From: Rhizobium sp. Root274
Lineage (GTDB): Bacteria; Pseudomonadota; Alphaproteobacteria; Rhizobiales; Rhizobiaceae
Direction of reading: 5' to 3'
DNA: 64,000 nt
Assembly: GCF_001429245.1 (NCBI RefSeq)
Contig: NZ_LMJE01000009.1
Span: forward strand, 313,832-377,831
Shown here piece by piece: positions 51,994 to 62,414 of the stretch. Each line of letters opens with the position of its first letter. Positions within the stretch are counted from its first letter, which is position 1. The notes under the pieces were generated by a model. It was not told the origin of the DNA, made no database searches, and saw only the letters and a program-made list of their open reading frames with translations. Both the position numbers and the translations under genes were made by a program.

Positions 51994-54099
51994 ATGCGTC
52001 CCCATCTTCTCGATCCCCTGTTCGCCTCCGTCGCCTCGCTCAGCGGAGTTGGTCCCAAACTCGCCCAGCTTCTCGCCACCCTTCTCGGCCGCGAGGACGC
52101 GGAGGATGCGCGCGTTGTCGACCTGCTCTTCCTGGCACCGCACCGGCTGATCGACAGGCGCCACCAGCCGGGCATTGCCTATGCCCAACAGGGCGCTCTC
52201 GTCACGATTACCGGACGCGTGGATCGGCACCAGCCGCCACCACCCGGCAAGAACAACATGCCCTATCGCGTGATGCTGCATGACGAGACGGGGGAACTGG
52301 CGCTGACCTTCTTCCGGGTCAAGGGCAACTGGCTCGAAAAAGCGCTGCCGGTCGATGAGACCGTGATGGTCTCCGGAAAAGTCGACTGGTTCAACGGCCG
52401 CCCTTCAATGGTGCATCCGGACCTGATGGTGAAGGCGAGTGAGGCGGAGAACCTGCCGCTGGTGGAGCCGGTCTATCCGCTGACGGCGGGGCTCGGGCCC
52501 AAGGTGTTGCGCAAGGCGGTGGAAGCCGCCGTCGAGAAGATGCCGGAACTCGGCGAATGGGCGGATGCGGCGCTCGTGACCAAGCAGGGTTTTGCCAGCG
52601 TGCGCCACTGTCTGGTCGCGCTTCACAATCCGCGCGACGAAAAGGATATCGACCCGCAGGCGCCGGCCAGGCGGCGTCTCGCCTATGACGAGTTTCTTGC
52701 CGGCCAGGTGTCGCTTGCCCTGGTGCGACAGAAGCTGCGGCGTGTACCAGGCACGCCGATCAAGCCGACCAGTGAACTCAGCGGCAAGATCCGCGCCGCC
52801 CTGCCCTTCACGCCGACGAACAGCCAGGTGGTGGCGATCGAGGAGATCCTGAAGGACATGGCCTCCGATCAGCGCATGCTGCGGCTGGTTCAGGGGGATG
52901 TCGGCGCCGGCAAGACGCTGGTGGCGCTGTTTGCCATGGCAGCGGCAGTGGAAGCCGGCGGACAGGCTGTGCTGATGGCGCCGACGGAGATCCTAGCGCG
53001 GCAGCATCATGCCACGTTGTCGAAGCTCGGTGCACCTGCAGGGCTCAGGATCGAGGTTCTGACGGGGCGGACCAAGGGCAAGGAGCGCGAAGCAATCCTG
53101 GAGCGGATTGCGTCGGGTGAGGCGCAAATTATCATCGGTACGCATGCGCTGTTCCAAGATGCCGTGAGCTACAAGAACCTGACGCTCGCGGTCGTGGACG
53201 AGCAGCATCGCTTCGGCGTTCACCAGCGCCTCAGGCTCACCTCAAAGGGCATCTCGCCGCATATGCTGGTCATGACCGCGACGCCGATCCCCCGCACGCT
53301 GGTGCTCGCCGCCTTCGGCGACATGGACGTCTCCAAGCTCACCGAGAAACCGGCGGGGCGCAAGCCGATCCAGACGGTGACGGTACCGACCGAGCGGGTA
53401 CCGGATGTGATCGAGCGGCTGCGCTCCGCCATTGCCGAGGGCAAGAAGGCCTATTGGATCTGCCCGCTGGTGGAAGAGACCGAAGAGAGCGAGCTGATGT
53501 CGGCGGAAGAGCGCCAAGCGGTGCTCGCGCAGTTCATCAAGGCGCCGATCGGGTTGGTGCATGGACGGATGAGCGGACCAGAGAAGGATGCGGCCATGCT
53601 TGCCTTCAAGAATGGCGAGACGCGGCTGCTGGTTGCCACCACCGTGGTCGAGGTTGGCGTCGACGTTCCCGATGCGACGATCATGGTGATCGAACATGCC
53701 GAGCGCTTCGGGCTTGCCCAGCTTCACCAGCTGCGCGGCCGGGTCGGGCGTGGCGACGAGGCGTCGAGCTGCATCCTGCTCTACAAGGGGCCGCTCGGCG
53801 AAACCGGCAAGGCACGGCTGTCGATCCTGCGCGATTCGGAAGACGGCTTCCTGATCGCGGAGGAGGATCTGAAACTGCGCGGCGAAGGCGAATTGCTCGG
53901 GACGCGGCAGTCCGGAACGCCGGGCTTCAAGATCGCCAGTCTCGAACACCATGGAGACCTCTTGGAGATCGCCCGCAAGGATGCCGCCTATCTGTTGGAG
54001 CGGGATCCTGAGCTCACTTCCGAACGTGGAGAGGCGGTGCGCACGCTCCTCTACCTGCATCGCCGCGACGAGGCGATCCGCTTCCTCCATGCGGGCTAA
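51994..54099 (+). CDS. recG: ATP-dependent DNA helicase RecG
   Basis: A 701-residue fork-reversal helicase. The start is ATG 51994 (MRPHLLDPLFASVASLSGVG); the frame is open 13 codons upstream. The N-terminal wedge/OB domain spans 1-200 (GVGPKLAQLL, ALVTITGRVD). Helicase motifs: VQGDVGAGKTLVALFAMAA, APTEILARQHHATL, VVDEQHRFGVHQRL, MTATPIPRTLVLAAFGDMDV, and the C-terminal VGVDVPDATIMVIEHAERFG, QLHQLRGRVGRG. Complete. Confidence 0.96.
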   Translation: MRPHLLDPLFASVASLSGVGPKLAQLLATLLGREDAEDARVVDLLFLAPHRLIDRRHQPGIAYAQQGALVTITGRVDRHQPPPPGKNNMPYRVMLHDETGELALTFFRVKGNWLEKALPVDETVMVSGKVDWFNGRPSMVHPDLMVKASEAENLPLVEPVYPLTAGLGPKVLRKAVEAAVEKMPELGEWADAALVTKQGFASVRHCLVALHNPRDEKDIDPQAPARRRLAYDEFLAGQVSLALVRQKLRRVPGTPIKPTSELSGKIRAALPFTPTNSQVVAIEEILKDMASDQRMLRLVQGDVGAGKTLVALFAMAAAVEAGGQAVLMAPTEILARQHHATLSKLGAPAGLRIEVLTGRTKGKEREAILERIASGEAQIIIGTHALFQDAVSYKNLTLAVVDEQHRFGVHQRLRLTSKGISPHMLVMTATPIPRTLVLAAFGDMDVSKLTEKPAGRKPIQTVTVPTERVPDVIERLRSAIAEGKKAYWICPLVEETEESELMSAEERQAVLAQFIKAPIGLVHGRMSGPEKDAAMLAFKNGETRLLVATTVVEVGVDVPDATIMVIEHAERFGLAQLHQLRGRVGRGDEASSCILLYKGPLGETGKARLSILRDSEDGFLIAEEDLKLRGEGELLGTRQSGTPGFKIASLEHHGDLLEIARKDAAYLLERDPELTSERGEAVRTLLYLHRRDEAIRFLHAG

Positions 54100-54113
54100 A
54101 TTGGCCTAGAGGA

Positions 54114-54848
54114 CTACTGGCGCCGAGCGACACGGTCCTCGGGAGTGGCCGGTTCGGCAACGGCCTGCTTGGCCAAGGCCTGCATGACGGCAGCCTGCTC
54201 GGCGGGTTTGTAGTCCGGCGTCACCAGACCCGCCGAGATCAGGAGCTTCACGCCCTCCTCCGGCGTCATGTCGAGCAGCATCAGCTTGCTGCGCGGGACG
54301 AACATGAGGAAACCAGCCGTCGGAACCGGGGTGGGCGCCAAGAAGACGGCGACCATCTCCTCGCCATTCTGGTTCAGCTTGACGGCGATCTCACCCTTTG
54401 CGTCGGAGGAGATGAAGACCAGTGCCCAGGTGCCGGCACGGGGAAACTCGATCAGGCCGACCTTCTTGAAGGAGGTGCCCTGCTCTTTCAGCACCGTCTC
54501 GAAGATCTGCTTGGTGCTCTTGTAGACGGTGCGCACCAGCGGCATGCGGTTGAGGATGTTTTCGCTGTAGCCGACGATCGACCGGCCGATGAGGTTGCGG
54601 CCGAGGAAACCCACGAGTGTGATGAACAGAAGCGCGATCAGCAGCCCGGTGCCGGGAACAGCGAATTTCAGATAGGATTCCGGGTTGTAGCGATCCGGGA
54701 TATAGGGCTTTACCCAGCTATCGGCCCAGTGGATGAAGGTCCAGGTCAGATAGATGGTGATCGCCATCGGCGCGCAGATGATCAATCCCGTCAGGAAATT
54801 GTTCCTGAGGCGGGTGGCCACCGAGATCCTGTCCTTGATGTCGCTCAT
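54114..54848 (-). CDS. DUF502 membrane protein
   Basis: A 244-residue inner-membrane protein. Two spans: NFLTGLIICAPMAITIYLTW and GTGLLIALLFITLVGFLGRN. The DUF502 core continues with RMPLVRTVYKSTKQIFETVL, VGLIEFPRAGTWALVFISSD and FLAPTPVPTAGFLMFVPRSK. The start at ATG 54848 (MSDIKDR) is preferred over 54866. Function is unknown in bacteria; plant COV1 proteins share the fold. It converges with recG. Confidence 0.85.
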   Translation of the reverse strand: MSDIKDRISVATRLRNNFLTGLIICAPMAITIYLTWTFIHWADSWVKPYIPDRYNPESYLKFAVPGTGLLIALLFITLVGFLGRNLIGRSIVGYSENILNRMPLVRTVYKSTKQIFETVLKEQGTSFKKVGLIEFPRAGTWALVFISSDAKGEIAVKLNQNGEEMVAVFLAPTPVPTAGFLMFVPRSKLMLLDMTPEEGVKLLISAGLVTPDYKPAEQAAVMQALAKQAVAEPATPEDRVARRQ

Positions 54849-54990
54849 GAGACCGTCATTGTGCAATGCGGGAATGCGTCGATGTGCGCGACCATGCCCG
54901 AGCCTGATGGGTCACGCAATAGCTAGATCTGGGATGGCAGACCACGGACAGCGGGAACGCCCGCAGCCCGCGGGCTCCCGGTTTCGGTGG

Positions 54991-56817
54991 TCACTCGACT
55001 GTGACCGATTTCGCCAGATTGCGCGGCTGGTCCACGTCGGTGCCCATGAAGACGGCCGTGTGATAGGCGAGCAGCTGGATCGGGATCGAGTAGACCATAG
55101 GCGAGACGATCTCGGCCACGACAGGCAACACGATCGTCGCCATGGTCTCGAGCTTGGAGGCTGCAGCCCCCTTGTCGTCGGTGATGAAGATGATCTTGCC
55201 GCCGCGGGCTGCGACTTCCTGCATGTTCGACACGGTCTTTTCGAAGAAGCGATCGAAAGGCGCGATGACGATCACCGGCATGTTCTCGTCGATCAGGGCG
55301 ATCGGGCCGTGCTTCAACTCGCCCGCCGCATAACCTTCAGCGTGAATGTAGGAGATTTCCTTGAGCTTCAGCGCGCCTTCCATGGCGAGCGGATAGCTCG
55401 TGCCGCGGCCGAGATAGAGCACGTCCTTGTATTTTGACAGGTCGCGTGACATGGCCTCGATTTGCGGCTGTACGGCATTCAGCACCTGGCTCATGATGCG
55501 CGGCATCTCGGACAGGCTCTTGACCAGTTGCTTTTCTTCCGTCTCGGTCAACGTCCCACGGGCCCGGCCGGCAGCGATGGCAAGCGAGGCGAGAACCGCG
55601 AGCTGGCAGGTGAAGGCCTTGGTCGAGGCGACGCCGATCTCAGGTCCTGCAAGAATCGGGAAGACGGCATCCGATTCCCGGGCGATGGTCGATTCCTTGA
55701 CATTGACCACGGCACCGATCTTCAGGCCGTTGTCGTGGCAGTAGCGCAACGAAGCGAGCGTGTCGGCTGTCTCCCCCGACTGGGAGATGAACAAGGCAGC
55801 CTGATCTGGCCGCAGCGGCATTTCGCGGTAGCGGAACTCCGATGCGACATCGATCTCGACCGGCAGGCGAGCATAACGTTCGAACCAGTATTTGCCCACG
55901 AGGCCGGCGAGATACGCCGTGCCGCACGCGGAGATCGCAAGGCCGCTCAACGAGGCGAAATCGATACCGCCTTCGCTCGGGCGGACGATGTGTTCGGCGA
56001 GATCGACGTAATGGGACAGCGCGTGAGAGATCACCTCCGGCTGTTCGTAGATCTCCTTTTCCATGAAGTGACGATGGTTGCCCTTGTCGATCATGTAGGC
56101 GCTGGCCGAGGAAATCTGCACGGGTCGGTCGACGGGGTTGCCGTCGAGATCGAAGATATGGGCGCCCTGCTTGCCAATGACGGCCCAATCGCCGTCATGC
56201 AGGTAGGCAATGCGGTTGGTGAAGGGCGAGAGCGCGATCGCGTCGGAGCCTAAGAACATCTCGCCGTCGCCATAGCCGATCGCGAGCGGCGGGCCAGACC
56301 GCGCCGCCATGATCGTCGAGGGATCGTCGCTGAAGATGACGGCCAGCGCATAGGCCCCTGTCACGTGGCGGAGCATTTTGTGCATCGCCTCGCGCCGACC
56401 AAGGCCTTCGCGCCGGTACTTCGCCAGAAGTTGGGCGACGACTTCGGTGTCGGTCTGCGTCGTGAAGCTGGCGCCCTCGGCCAGCAGTTCGTCCTTGATC
56501 TCGGAAAAATTCTCGATAATGCCGTTGTGAACAACTGCTACGCCATCGACGAAATGCGGATGAGCATTGGTCTCATTGGGAACGCCGTGGGTTGCCCAGC
56601 GGGTATGGGCGATGCCGATATTGCCGGCAAGCGGTTCGGCAGCGAGCTTGGTCTCCAGATTGAACAGCTTGCCCTCGGCGCGACGGCGATCAAGCTTGCC
56701 GTCATGGATCGTCGCGACCCCAGCCGAATCGTAACCGCGATATTCCAGCCGCTTCAACGCGTCGACAAGACGCTCCGCTACTGGCTTGTTACCGACGATC
56801 CCGACGATGCCGCACAT
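54991..56817 (-). CDS. glmS: Glutamine-fructose-6-phosphate aminotransferase
   Basis: Makes glucosamine-6-phosphate, the first step to UDP-GlcNAc; 608 residues. N-terminal glutaminase with Cys2 nucleophile (MCGIVGIVGNKPVAERLVDA), TRWATHGVPNETNAHPH. Two SIS isomerase domains follow (ACGTAYLAGLVGKYWFE, SQSGETADTLASLRY; and YLGRGTSYPLAMEGALKLKE). The C-terminal DQPRNLAKSVTVE is canonical. No glmS ribozyme is expected or seen. glmU lies 138 bp upstream in the same direction, so two pathway enzymes are adjacent. Confidence 0.98.
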   Translation of the reverse strand: MCGIVGIVGNKPVAERLVDALKRLEYRGYDSAGVATIHDGKLDRRRAEGKLFNLETKLAAEPLAGNIGIAHTRWATHGVPNETNAHPHFVDGVAVVHNGIIENFSEIKDELLAEGASFTTQTDTEVVAQLLAKYRREGLGRREAMHKMLRHVTGAYALAVIFSDDPSTIMAARSGPPLAIGYGDGEMFLGSDAIALSPFTNRIAYLHDGDWAVIGKQGAHIFDLDGNPVDRPVQISSASAYMIDKGNHRHFMEKEIYEQPEVISHALSHYVDLAEHIVRPSEGGIDFASLSGLAISACGTAYLAGLVGKYWFERYARLPVEIDVASEFRYREMPLRPDQAALFISQSGETADTLASLRYCHDNGLKIGAVVNVKESTIARESDAVFPILAGPEIGVASTKAFTCQLAVLASLAIAAGRARGTLTETEEKQLVKSLSEMPRIMSQVLNAVQPQIEAMSRDLSKYKDVLYLGRGTSYPLAMEGALKLKEISYIHAEGYAAGELKHGPIALIDENMPVIVIAPFDRFFEKTVSNMQEVAARGGKIIFITDDKGAAASKLETMATIVLPVVAEIVSPMVYSIPIQLLAYHTAVFMGTDVDQPRNLAKSVTVE

Positions 56818-56955
56818 GAAAATCTCCGTTCCGTATTCATTACGGATTTTTTCCTAGCGGTTTTGCCGCAATAGGCAATCAGGCCACCGGTCAAATTGCA
56901 TTTCGTCTCGTAATGCAACGCAGCATAACGAGACGTGAGGTTAGGTAACGTTGTT

Positions 56956-58317
56956 TTACTTGGCGCTTTTCTTTGCCGCCTTGATCGCAAGATTACGCTC
57001 GCGGATGGTTTTCGCTCGACCTTGCTTGAGCTCCTGACGCGCACGACCAAAGGCCAGCGCGTCGGCGGGCACGTCTTCGGTAATGACACTTCCAGACGCG
57101 ATCAGGGCGCCATCGCCGATGGTGACCGGTGCGACGAGCGACGAATTCGATCCGATGAAGGCCCCTGCCCCGATGATCGTCTCGTGTTTGTTGACGCCGT
57201 CATAGTTGCAGGTGATCGTGCCCGCGCCGATATTGGTGTCGGCACCGACCGTCGCGTCACCGATATAGGTCAGATGGTTCACCTTGGCACCGCGGCCGAT
57301 CTCGGCCTTCTTCACTTCGCAGAAATTACCGACCTTGGAGCCTTCGGCCAGATTGGCACCTGGGCGCAGGCGGGCAAAGGGTCCGACTGTCGCGCGGGCT
57401 GCGACATGGGCACCTTCCAGGTGCGAAAATGCATGGATCACGGCGCCGCCCTCGACGGTAACGCCGGGGCCGAAGACGACATTCGGCTCGATCAGGGCGT
57501 CCTGACCGATGACCGTATCGTGGCTTAGGAAAACCGTTTCCGGCGCAATCATCGTGACACCGGAGACCATCAATTCGTGGCGGCGGCGCTCCTGCCAGAT
57601 GCGCTCCAAGACGGCGAGTTCGGCGCGGTTGTTGCAGCCGGTGAGCTCGCTTTCCGGCGCATCGACCGCGACGACCTTGCCGCCGGCCGCCCGTGCGATC
57701 TCGACGACATCGGTCAAGTAATACTCACCCTTGGCATTGGCATTGCCAATCTGCTGGAGGTAATCGAGGGCCTTCTTGCCATTGATTGCCATCAGGCCAC
57801 TGTTGCACCAGGTTACAGCCCGTTCGGCCTCGGTCGCGTCTTTTTCCTCGCGGATGGCGACCAGTTCGCCGTTCTCGACCAGGAGACGACCGTAACCGGT
57901 CGGATTTGCCGTATGGAAACCGATCACCACGACATCCGCGCCGGAAGCCAAGGCCTCACGTGCCGCCTTCAACGGTGCGGGTGTGATCAGCGGGACGTCG
58001 CCGTAAGCCACCAGAATTTCGTCATAGCCGCGCGAGATTGCTTCACGTGCTGTGAGCACCGCATGGCCTGTGCCGAGCCGCTCGGTTTGCAGGACACTTT
58101 CTACGGCCATTCCGGGGAGCGTGCCTGCTGCTGCGACCTTTTCGGCATCACGTCCAAGCACCATGACCACATCGGACACGCCGGATGCGCCGATCGAGGC
58201 CATGACATGCGCAATCATCGGGCGTCCAGCAACCGGATGCAGCACCTTGGACATCGACGACTTCATACGGGTGCTGTCGCCTGCAGCGAGAACGACGGCG
58301 AGGCATCTGCGGCTCAT
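56956..58317 (-). CDS. glmU: Bifunctional N-acetylglucosamine-1-P uridyltransferase / glucosamine-1-P acetyltransferase
   Basis: Final two steps of UDP-GlcNAc synthesis; 453 residues. N-terminal pyrophosphorylase: [20 protein letters not shown], the GTGHAVLTA segment and YGDVPLI. The C-terminal left-handed beta-helix runs from about 250 with hexapeptide repeats ([39 protein letters not shown]) and the acetyl-CoA region with INCNYDG-type [29 protein letters not shown] replaces the more usual LAAGEGTRM. A basic tail ends it. Confidence 0.97.
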   Translation of the reverse strand: MSRRCLAVVLAAGDSTRMKSSMSKVLHPVAGRPMIAHVMASIGASGVSDVVMVLGRDAEKVAAAGTLPGMAVESVLQTERLGTGHAVLTAREAISRGYDEILVAYGDVPLITPAPLKAAREALASGADVVVIGFHTANPTGYGRLLVENGELVAIREEKDATEAERAVTWCNSGLMAINGKKALDYLQQIGNANAKGEYYLTDVVEIARAAGGKVVAVDAPESELTGCNNRAELAVLERIWQERRRHELMVSGVTMIAPETVFLSHDTVIGQDALIEPNVVFGPGVTVEGGAVIHAFSHLEGAHVAARATVGPFARLRPGANLAEGSKVGNFCEVKKAEIGRGAKVNHLTYIGDATVGADTNIGAGTITCNYDGVNKHETIIGAGAFIGSNSSLVAPVTIGDGALIASGSVITEDVPADALAFGRARQELKQGRAKTIRERNLAIKAAKKSAK

Positions 58318-58394
58318 GGCTTACTCCGGCAAGTTGAATGGCGCCAATTCAGTAGCGTCCGTACCTCATGCCCGCAAGCCGAAAGAGTGCAGCG

Positions 58395-59147
58395 TCAGCC
58401 TTGCGCAGGCGGCGCATTGAGGGCAGCGATCGCGCTTCGGCGACCCATCTGGATCAGGTGCCGCATGGCGTCCCCAGCGGCGTTGCCGTCCTTGCGTTCG
58501 ATCGCCTCGACCACTGCCAGATGGGACTGGGTGATGCCCTTGTCCGACTGGCGGACATATTGGCTGAGCGCAAGGGTGAAGGCCCCGTCGAGCGAGGTCT
58601 TGATGAAACCGACCATGCTCTCCATGAAGGGATTGGCGCCAACGAGGCAGAGGAGGACATGAAATTTCAGGTCCGCTTCGACCTGCTCGCGGAAGGTCAG
58701 GTCAGGCGCACCAAGAGCCATGGCATAGCTGCGCAATTGTTCACAATCGTCCGGAGAAGCACGGTCGGCAGCGAATGCTGCCGCCGCAGGCTCAAGGACG
58801 AGGCGAAGATCATAGAGGTGATTGAGAAACTCGGCCGTGACGCCCGCGCGAAAATGCCAGCGCAAGACACATTCATCGAGCAGGTTCCAGTGGCATTTGT
58901 CGGTCACCCGGGTGCCGATACGGGATTTCGCCACCACCAGTCCCTTGGCGGCCAGGGTTTTCATCGCTTCCCGCAGAACCGAGCGAGAGACATCGAATTG
59001 CTTTTCCAGCTCGATGTCGCCCGGTAGCGTCTCGCCGACTGCCAGTGTGCCGGCAACAATCGCGAGGCCGAGTTGCTCGACGACCTTCGAGTGACTCGTC
59101 TTGAGCGGCAGGACGGCCGCCAGATCCCGAACTTCGTCCTTTCGCAT
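58395..59147 (-). CDS. FadR-type GntR-family transcription regulator
   Basis: A 250-residue regulator. The N-terminal winged HTH (about 18-85) shows IVAGTLAVGETLPGDIELEK, QFDVSRSVLREAMKTLAAKG and VVAKSRIGTRV. The C-terminal FCD domain (100-235) is helical with the metal/ligand-binding His and Asp pattern (LYDLRLVLEPAAAAFAAD, DLKFHVLLCL). Ligand unknown; sugar acids or amino acids are usual. It sits between glmU and the BMP transporter operon. It might regulate that operon, but a terminator and divergence in spacing give no proof. Confidence 0.88.
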   Translation of the reverse strand: MRKDEVRDLAAVLPLKTSHSKVVEQLGLAIVAGTLAVGETLPGDIELEKQFDVSRSVLREAMKTLAAKGLVVAKSRIGTRVTDKCHWNLLDECVLRWHFRAGVTAEFLNHLYDLRLVLEPAAAAFAADRASPDDCEQLRSYAMALGAPDLTFREQVEADLKFHVLLCLVGANPFMESMVGFIKTSLDGAFTLALSQYVRQSDKGITQSHLAVVEAIERKDGNAAGDAMRHLIQMGRRSAIAALNAPPAQG

Positions 59148-59251
59148 ACCGACTTGTCTCCAACGCGTGTCGTGCGGCTTGTTATACGAAGGTCGGACGC
59201 TGGTGAAGAGTTTGGTATGCGTAATTTACGGTTTTTTGAAACAGGAAAAAA

Positions 59252-59275
59252 GAAAGGGCGTCGAAGCGCCCTTTC
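59252..59275 (-). terminator. Terminator of the BMP transporter operon
   Basis: Read leftward: GAAAGGGCG, a short loop, CGCCCTTTC, then six T. It lies 24 bp after the binding-protein gene and before the GntR gene. Confidence 0.92.
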
Positions 59276-59298
59276 AACTCGCATTGTAATTCTTCAGA

Positions 59299-60372
59299 TT
59301 ACTGCGGCAGCTTGTCGTCGACGCCTTCAATGTAGAAATTCATGCCGAGAATGGTGCCGTCGTCGGAGGTTTCACCTTCCTTGAGCCAGGGCGTGCCGTC
59401 CTGCTTGTTGATCGGGCCGCTGAAGGGCTTCAACTCGCCCGACTTGATCTTGGCTTCGGTGTCCATCGCCATCGCCTTCACGTCATCAGGCATGTTGGTG
59501 TAGGGCGCCATGGTGAGGATGCCGTCCTTCAGACCGTCGAAGGTCTGCTGCGATGTCCAGGTGCCGTCGAGGATCGCCTGGGTGCGCTTGATGTAATAGG
59601 CGCCCCAGGTGTCGACGATCGAGCTCAGCTGCGCGGTCGGGCCGGCAGAGATCATGTCGGAAGCCTGGCCGAAGGCCTTGATGCCGCGCTCTTCGGCAAC
59701 CTGCATCGGAGCCGTCGTGTCGGTGTGCTGGGTCAGAACGTCGACGCCCTGGTCGATCAGAGCCTTGGCAGCGTCAGCTTCCTTGCCGGGGTCGAACCAG
59801 GTGTTGACCCAGATGACCTTGAGCTTGAATTCAGGATTGACCGTACGGGCGCCATGCAGGAAGGCGTTGATACCAGCGACGACTTCCGGGATCGGGAAGG
59901 AGGCGATGTAGCCTGCGACACCCTTCTTCGACATCTTGCCGGCGATCTGGCCGTTGATGAATCGGCCTTCATAGAAGCGCGAGTTATAGGTCGCGACATT
60001 CGGCAGGGTCTTGTAGCCGGTGGCGTGTTCAAACTTCACATCCGGGAACTTCTCGGCGACCTTCAGGGTGGCGTCCATGAAGCCGAAGGAGGTCGTGAAG
60101 ACAACGGCGCAACCCGAACGGGCCATGCGCTCGATGGCGCGCTCGGCATCCGGACCTTCCGGAACGTTTTCGAGGTATGGCGTTTCGATCTTGTCGCCAA
60201 AATGCTCCTGCAGGGTCGTGCGACCGAGTTCGTGGGCCTGCGTCCAGCCGCCGTCGGTCTTCGAGCCGACATAGACGAAGCAGATCTTGGTCTTGTCCTG
60301 TGCTGCGGCGGGCGCCGCAACGCCGACGATGGCGGCTGCGGATGCAGCGAGCGCGAAGAGGAAGTTCTTCAT
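59299..60372 (-). CDS. BMP-family ABC transporter substrate-binding protein
   Basis: A 357-residue periplasmic binding protein of the basic-membrane-protein family (PnrA-like), whose members bind nucleosides or purines. Signal peptide ends at AAAQDKT. Domain blocks: ICFVYVGSKTDGGWTQAHEL, CAVVFTTSFGFMDATLKVAE, GKMSKKGVAGYIASFPIPEV, GVDVLTQHTDTTAPMQVAEE, and TWGAYYIKRTQAILDGTW. Last gene of the operon 63990-59299, after the two permeases. The aromatic and Asp residues typical of the nucleoside pocket (VGSKTDGGW) are visible. Confidence 0.92.
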   Translation of the reverse strand: MKNFLFALAASAAAIVGVAAPAAAQDKTKICFVYVGSKTDGGWTQAHELGRTTLQEHFGDKIETPYLENVPEGPDAERAIERMARSGCAVVFTTSFGFMDATLKVAEKFPDVKFEHATGYKTLPNVATYNSRFYEGRFINGQIAGKMSKKGVAGYIASFPIPEVVAGINAFLHGARTVNPEFKLKVIWVNTWFDPGKEADAAKALIDQGVDVLTQHTDTTAPMQVAEERGIKAFGQASDMISAGPTAQLSSIVDTWGAYYIKRTQAILDGTWTSQQTFDGLKDGILTMAPYTNMPDDVKAMAMDTEAKIKSGELKPFSGPINKQDGTPWLKEGETSDDGTILGMNFYIEGVDDKLPQ

Positions 60373-60405
60373 GGTGTACCCCTGTCTGGTTGAAATAAAA
60401 GTGTT

Positions 60406-61323
60406 TTACCGATCCGGCACGAACGGCTTGCCGAGTGAGGCCGGCGTGTTGATCAGCGTTGTGCGGCGATTATGGGAGATTATGATCAGCACGACAATGG
60501 TGGCCGCATACGGCAGTGCCGACATAAACTGCGAAGGAAGACCGATGCCGAGTGCCTGGGCGTGCAACTGCCCGATGGTGACGGCACCGAAGAGATAACC
60601 GCCGGCCAGCACCCGCCAGGGGCGCCATGCGGCGAAGACGACGAGCGCCAGTGCGATCCAGCCACGGCCGGCAGACATGTTCTCGACCCATTGCGGCGTG
60701 TAAACGAGCGACAGCTGCGCGCCGGCCAGGCCCGCACAGGCGCCGCCGAACATGACGGCGAGATAACGCGTGCGGATGACCGGCAGACCGAGTGTATGGG
60801 CCGAGCCATGGCTGTCGCCGATGGCGCGGAGCTTCAAACCGGTGCGGCTTTTGAACAGGAACCAGTTGACGCCGATGATGAGGGCAATCGACAGGTAAAA
60901 GAAGATGTCCTGACGGAAGAGAATGGTGCCGAGCACCGGGATGTCCGACAGGAGCGGAATGGCGATGGGCTGCATCTTGATGCCCGGCTGGCCGACGACG
61001 CTTTCGCCGACCATGCCCGACACGCCGAGGCCGAGAATGGTGAGCGCCAGACCTGTGGCCACCTGATTGGCGACCAGCGTGAGCGTCAGGAAACCGAAGA
61101 GCAGCGAGAAGGCAGCACCAGAGATGATACCGGCGAGGACGCCGACATAGGGTGAACCCGTCGTCTTCGTCGCGATGAAGGCGCAGACGGCGCCGACGAT
61201 CATCATGCCCTCGACACCGAGATTGAGCACGCCGGCACGCTCGGTCACCAGTTCACCGATCGCAGCGATGACCAGCGGCGTGGAGGCGGTGATGACTGTC
61301 AGCAAAATGGCTTCGAAGATCAT
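60406..61323 (-). CDS. BMP-type ABC transporter permease (second)
   Basis: A 305-residue inner-membrane permease of the branched-chain/ribose permease superfamily with about eight to ten spans. Blocks: TPLVIAAIGELVTERAGVLN, LGVEGMMIVGAVCAFIAT, GLALTILGLGVSGMVGESVV, and the cytoplasmic EAA-like ALVVFAAWRPWRVLAGGYLF. Its ATG overlaps the stop of the first permease gene (61323-61320, ATGA). It follows the arrangement of nucleoside importers with two unlike permeases. Confidence 0.93.
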   Translation of the reverse strand: MIFEAILLTVITASTPLVIAAIGELVTERAGVLNLGVEGMMIVGAVCAFIATKTTGSPYVGVLAGIISGAAFSLLFGFLTLTLVANQVATGLALTILGLGVSGMVGESVVGQPGIKMQPIAIPLLSDIPVLGTILFRQDIFFYLSIALIIGVNWFLFKSRTGLKLRAIGDSHGSAHTLGLPVIRTRYLAVMFGGACAGLAGAQLSLVYTPQWVENMSAGRGWIALALVVFAAWRPWRVLAGGYLFGAVTIGQLHAQALGIGLPSQFMSALPYAATIVVLIIISHNRRTTLINTPASLGKPFVPDR

Positions 61324-62414
61324 GACGCGGCCTTCGCAGATGCAGAGCGGACGCGATCGAAAACGATGCGCACCTTGTAGAGGATGAGCGTATCGCAGGA
61401 GAGCACGAAGAACAGCAGCAGGCCCTGGAAAACGCGGGTTACCTTGTCGGACACACCGATCGACAACTGCGCTCCTTCACCACCGAGATAGGTCAGCGCC
61501 AGAACAAAGCCGGAGGCGATAATACCAAGCGGATTGAGGCGGCCGAGGAAGGCAACGATGATCGCGGTGAAACCGTAGCCGGGCGAAATCGCCGGCTGTA
61601 GGTGGCCGATCGACCCGGAGACCTCGGCGATCCCGGCAAGACCGGCCAGTGCGCCGGAAAACATCATCGAAAACCACACCATCTTGCGACCGGAAAAGCC
61701 GGCAAAACGCCCTGCCCGTTCCGACTGGCCGAGCACGTTTACCTGAAAGCCCTTGAGCGTGTAGCGCATCATGAACCAGACGCCGATGGCGGCTAGGATG
61801 GCAAAGACGATGCCATAATGGGCGCGGCCGGAGGCAAGAACTTCCGGCAGAACCGCTTCCGTTACGAAGGAGCGCGACTGCGGGAAGTTGTAACCGGCAG
61901 GATCCTTCCAGATGCCGCGTGTCAACCAGTCGAGGAAGAGCTGGGCGATATAGACTAGCATCAGGCTGGTCAGGATCTCATTGGTGTTGAAGCGGGTCTT
62001 GAGCAGAGCCGGAATGGCGGCATAGGCGGCGCCACCGATCGCGCCCATGACCATCATGATCGGCAGCAGCAGCGGCGAATGCCAGTCATAGAAGGTGATC
62101 GGTACGATCGAGCCGACGATCGCACCGACGGTGAACTGGCCTTCGGCGCCGATATTCCAATTGTTGGAGCGATAGCAGACCGAGAGACCGACGCCGATCA
62201 GGATCAGCGGCGCTGCCTTGATCGCCAGTTCATGCAGCGACCAGACCTCAAGCAGCGGCTCAATGAAGAAGCTGTAGAGAGCCGAAACCGGGTCCTTGCC
62301 CAAAAGCGCGAACATGATGCCGCCGAAGAGCACGGTGAGCGCCAGAGCGAGCAGTGGCGACACGAATGCGAAAACGGCTGACTGGCGCGCGCGCCGCTCA
62401 AGTTCAATGCGCAT
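61320..62414 (-). CDS. BMP-type ABC transporter permease (first)
   Basis: A 364-residue permease partner. Segments include FVSPLLALALTVLFGGIMFA, GVGLSVCYRSNNWNIGAEGQ, FTVGAIVGSIVPITFYDWHS, ALLKTRFNTNEILTSLMLVY (the coupling region) and GYGFTAIIVAFLGRLNPLGI. It overlaps the ATPase gene by 11 bp and the second permease by 4 bp, so the four subunits are made together. Confidence 0.93.
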   Translation of the reverse strand: MRIELERRARQSAVFAFVSPLLALALTVLFGGIMFALLGKDPVSALYSFFIEPLLEVWSLHELAIKAAPLILIGVGLSVCYRSNNWNIGAEGQFTVGAIVGSIVPITFYDWHSPLLLPIMMVMGAIGGAAYAAIPALLKTRFNTNEILTSLMLVYIAQLFLDWLTRGIWKDPAGYNFPQSRSFVTEAVLPEVLASGRAHYGIVFAILAAIGVWFMMRYTLKGFQVNVLGQSERAGRFAGFSGRKMVWFSMMFSGALAGLAGIAEVSGSIGHLQPAISPGYGFTAIIVAFLGRLNPLGIIASGFVLALTYLGGEGAQLSIGVSDKVTRVFQGLLLFFVLSCDTLILYKVRIVFDRVRSASAKAAS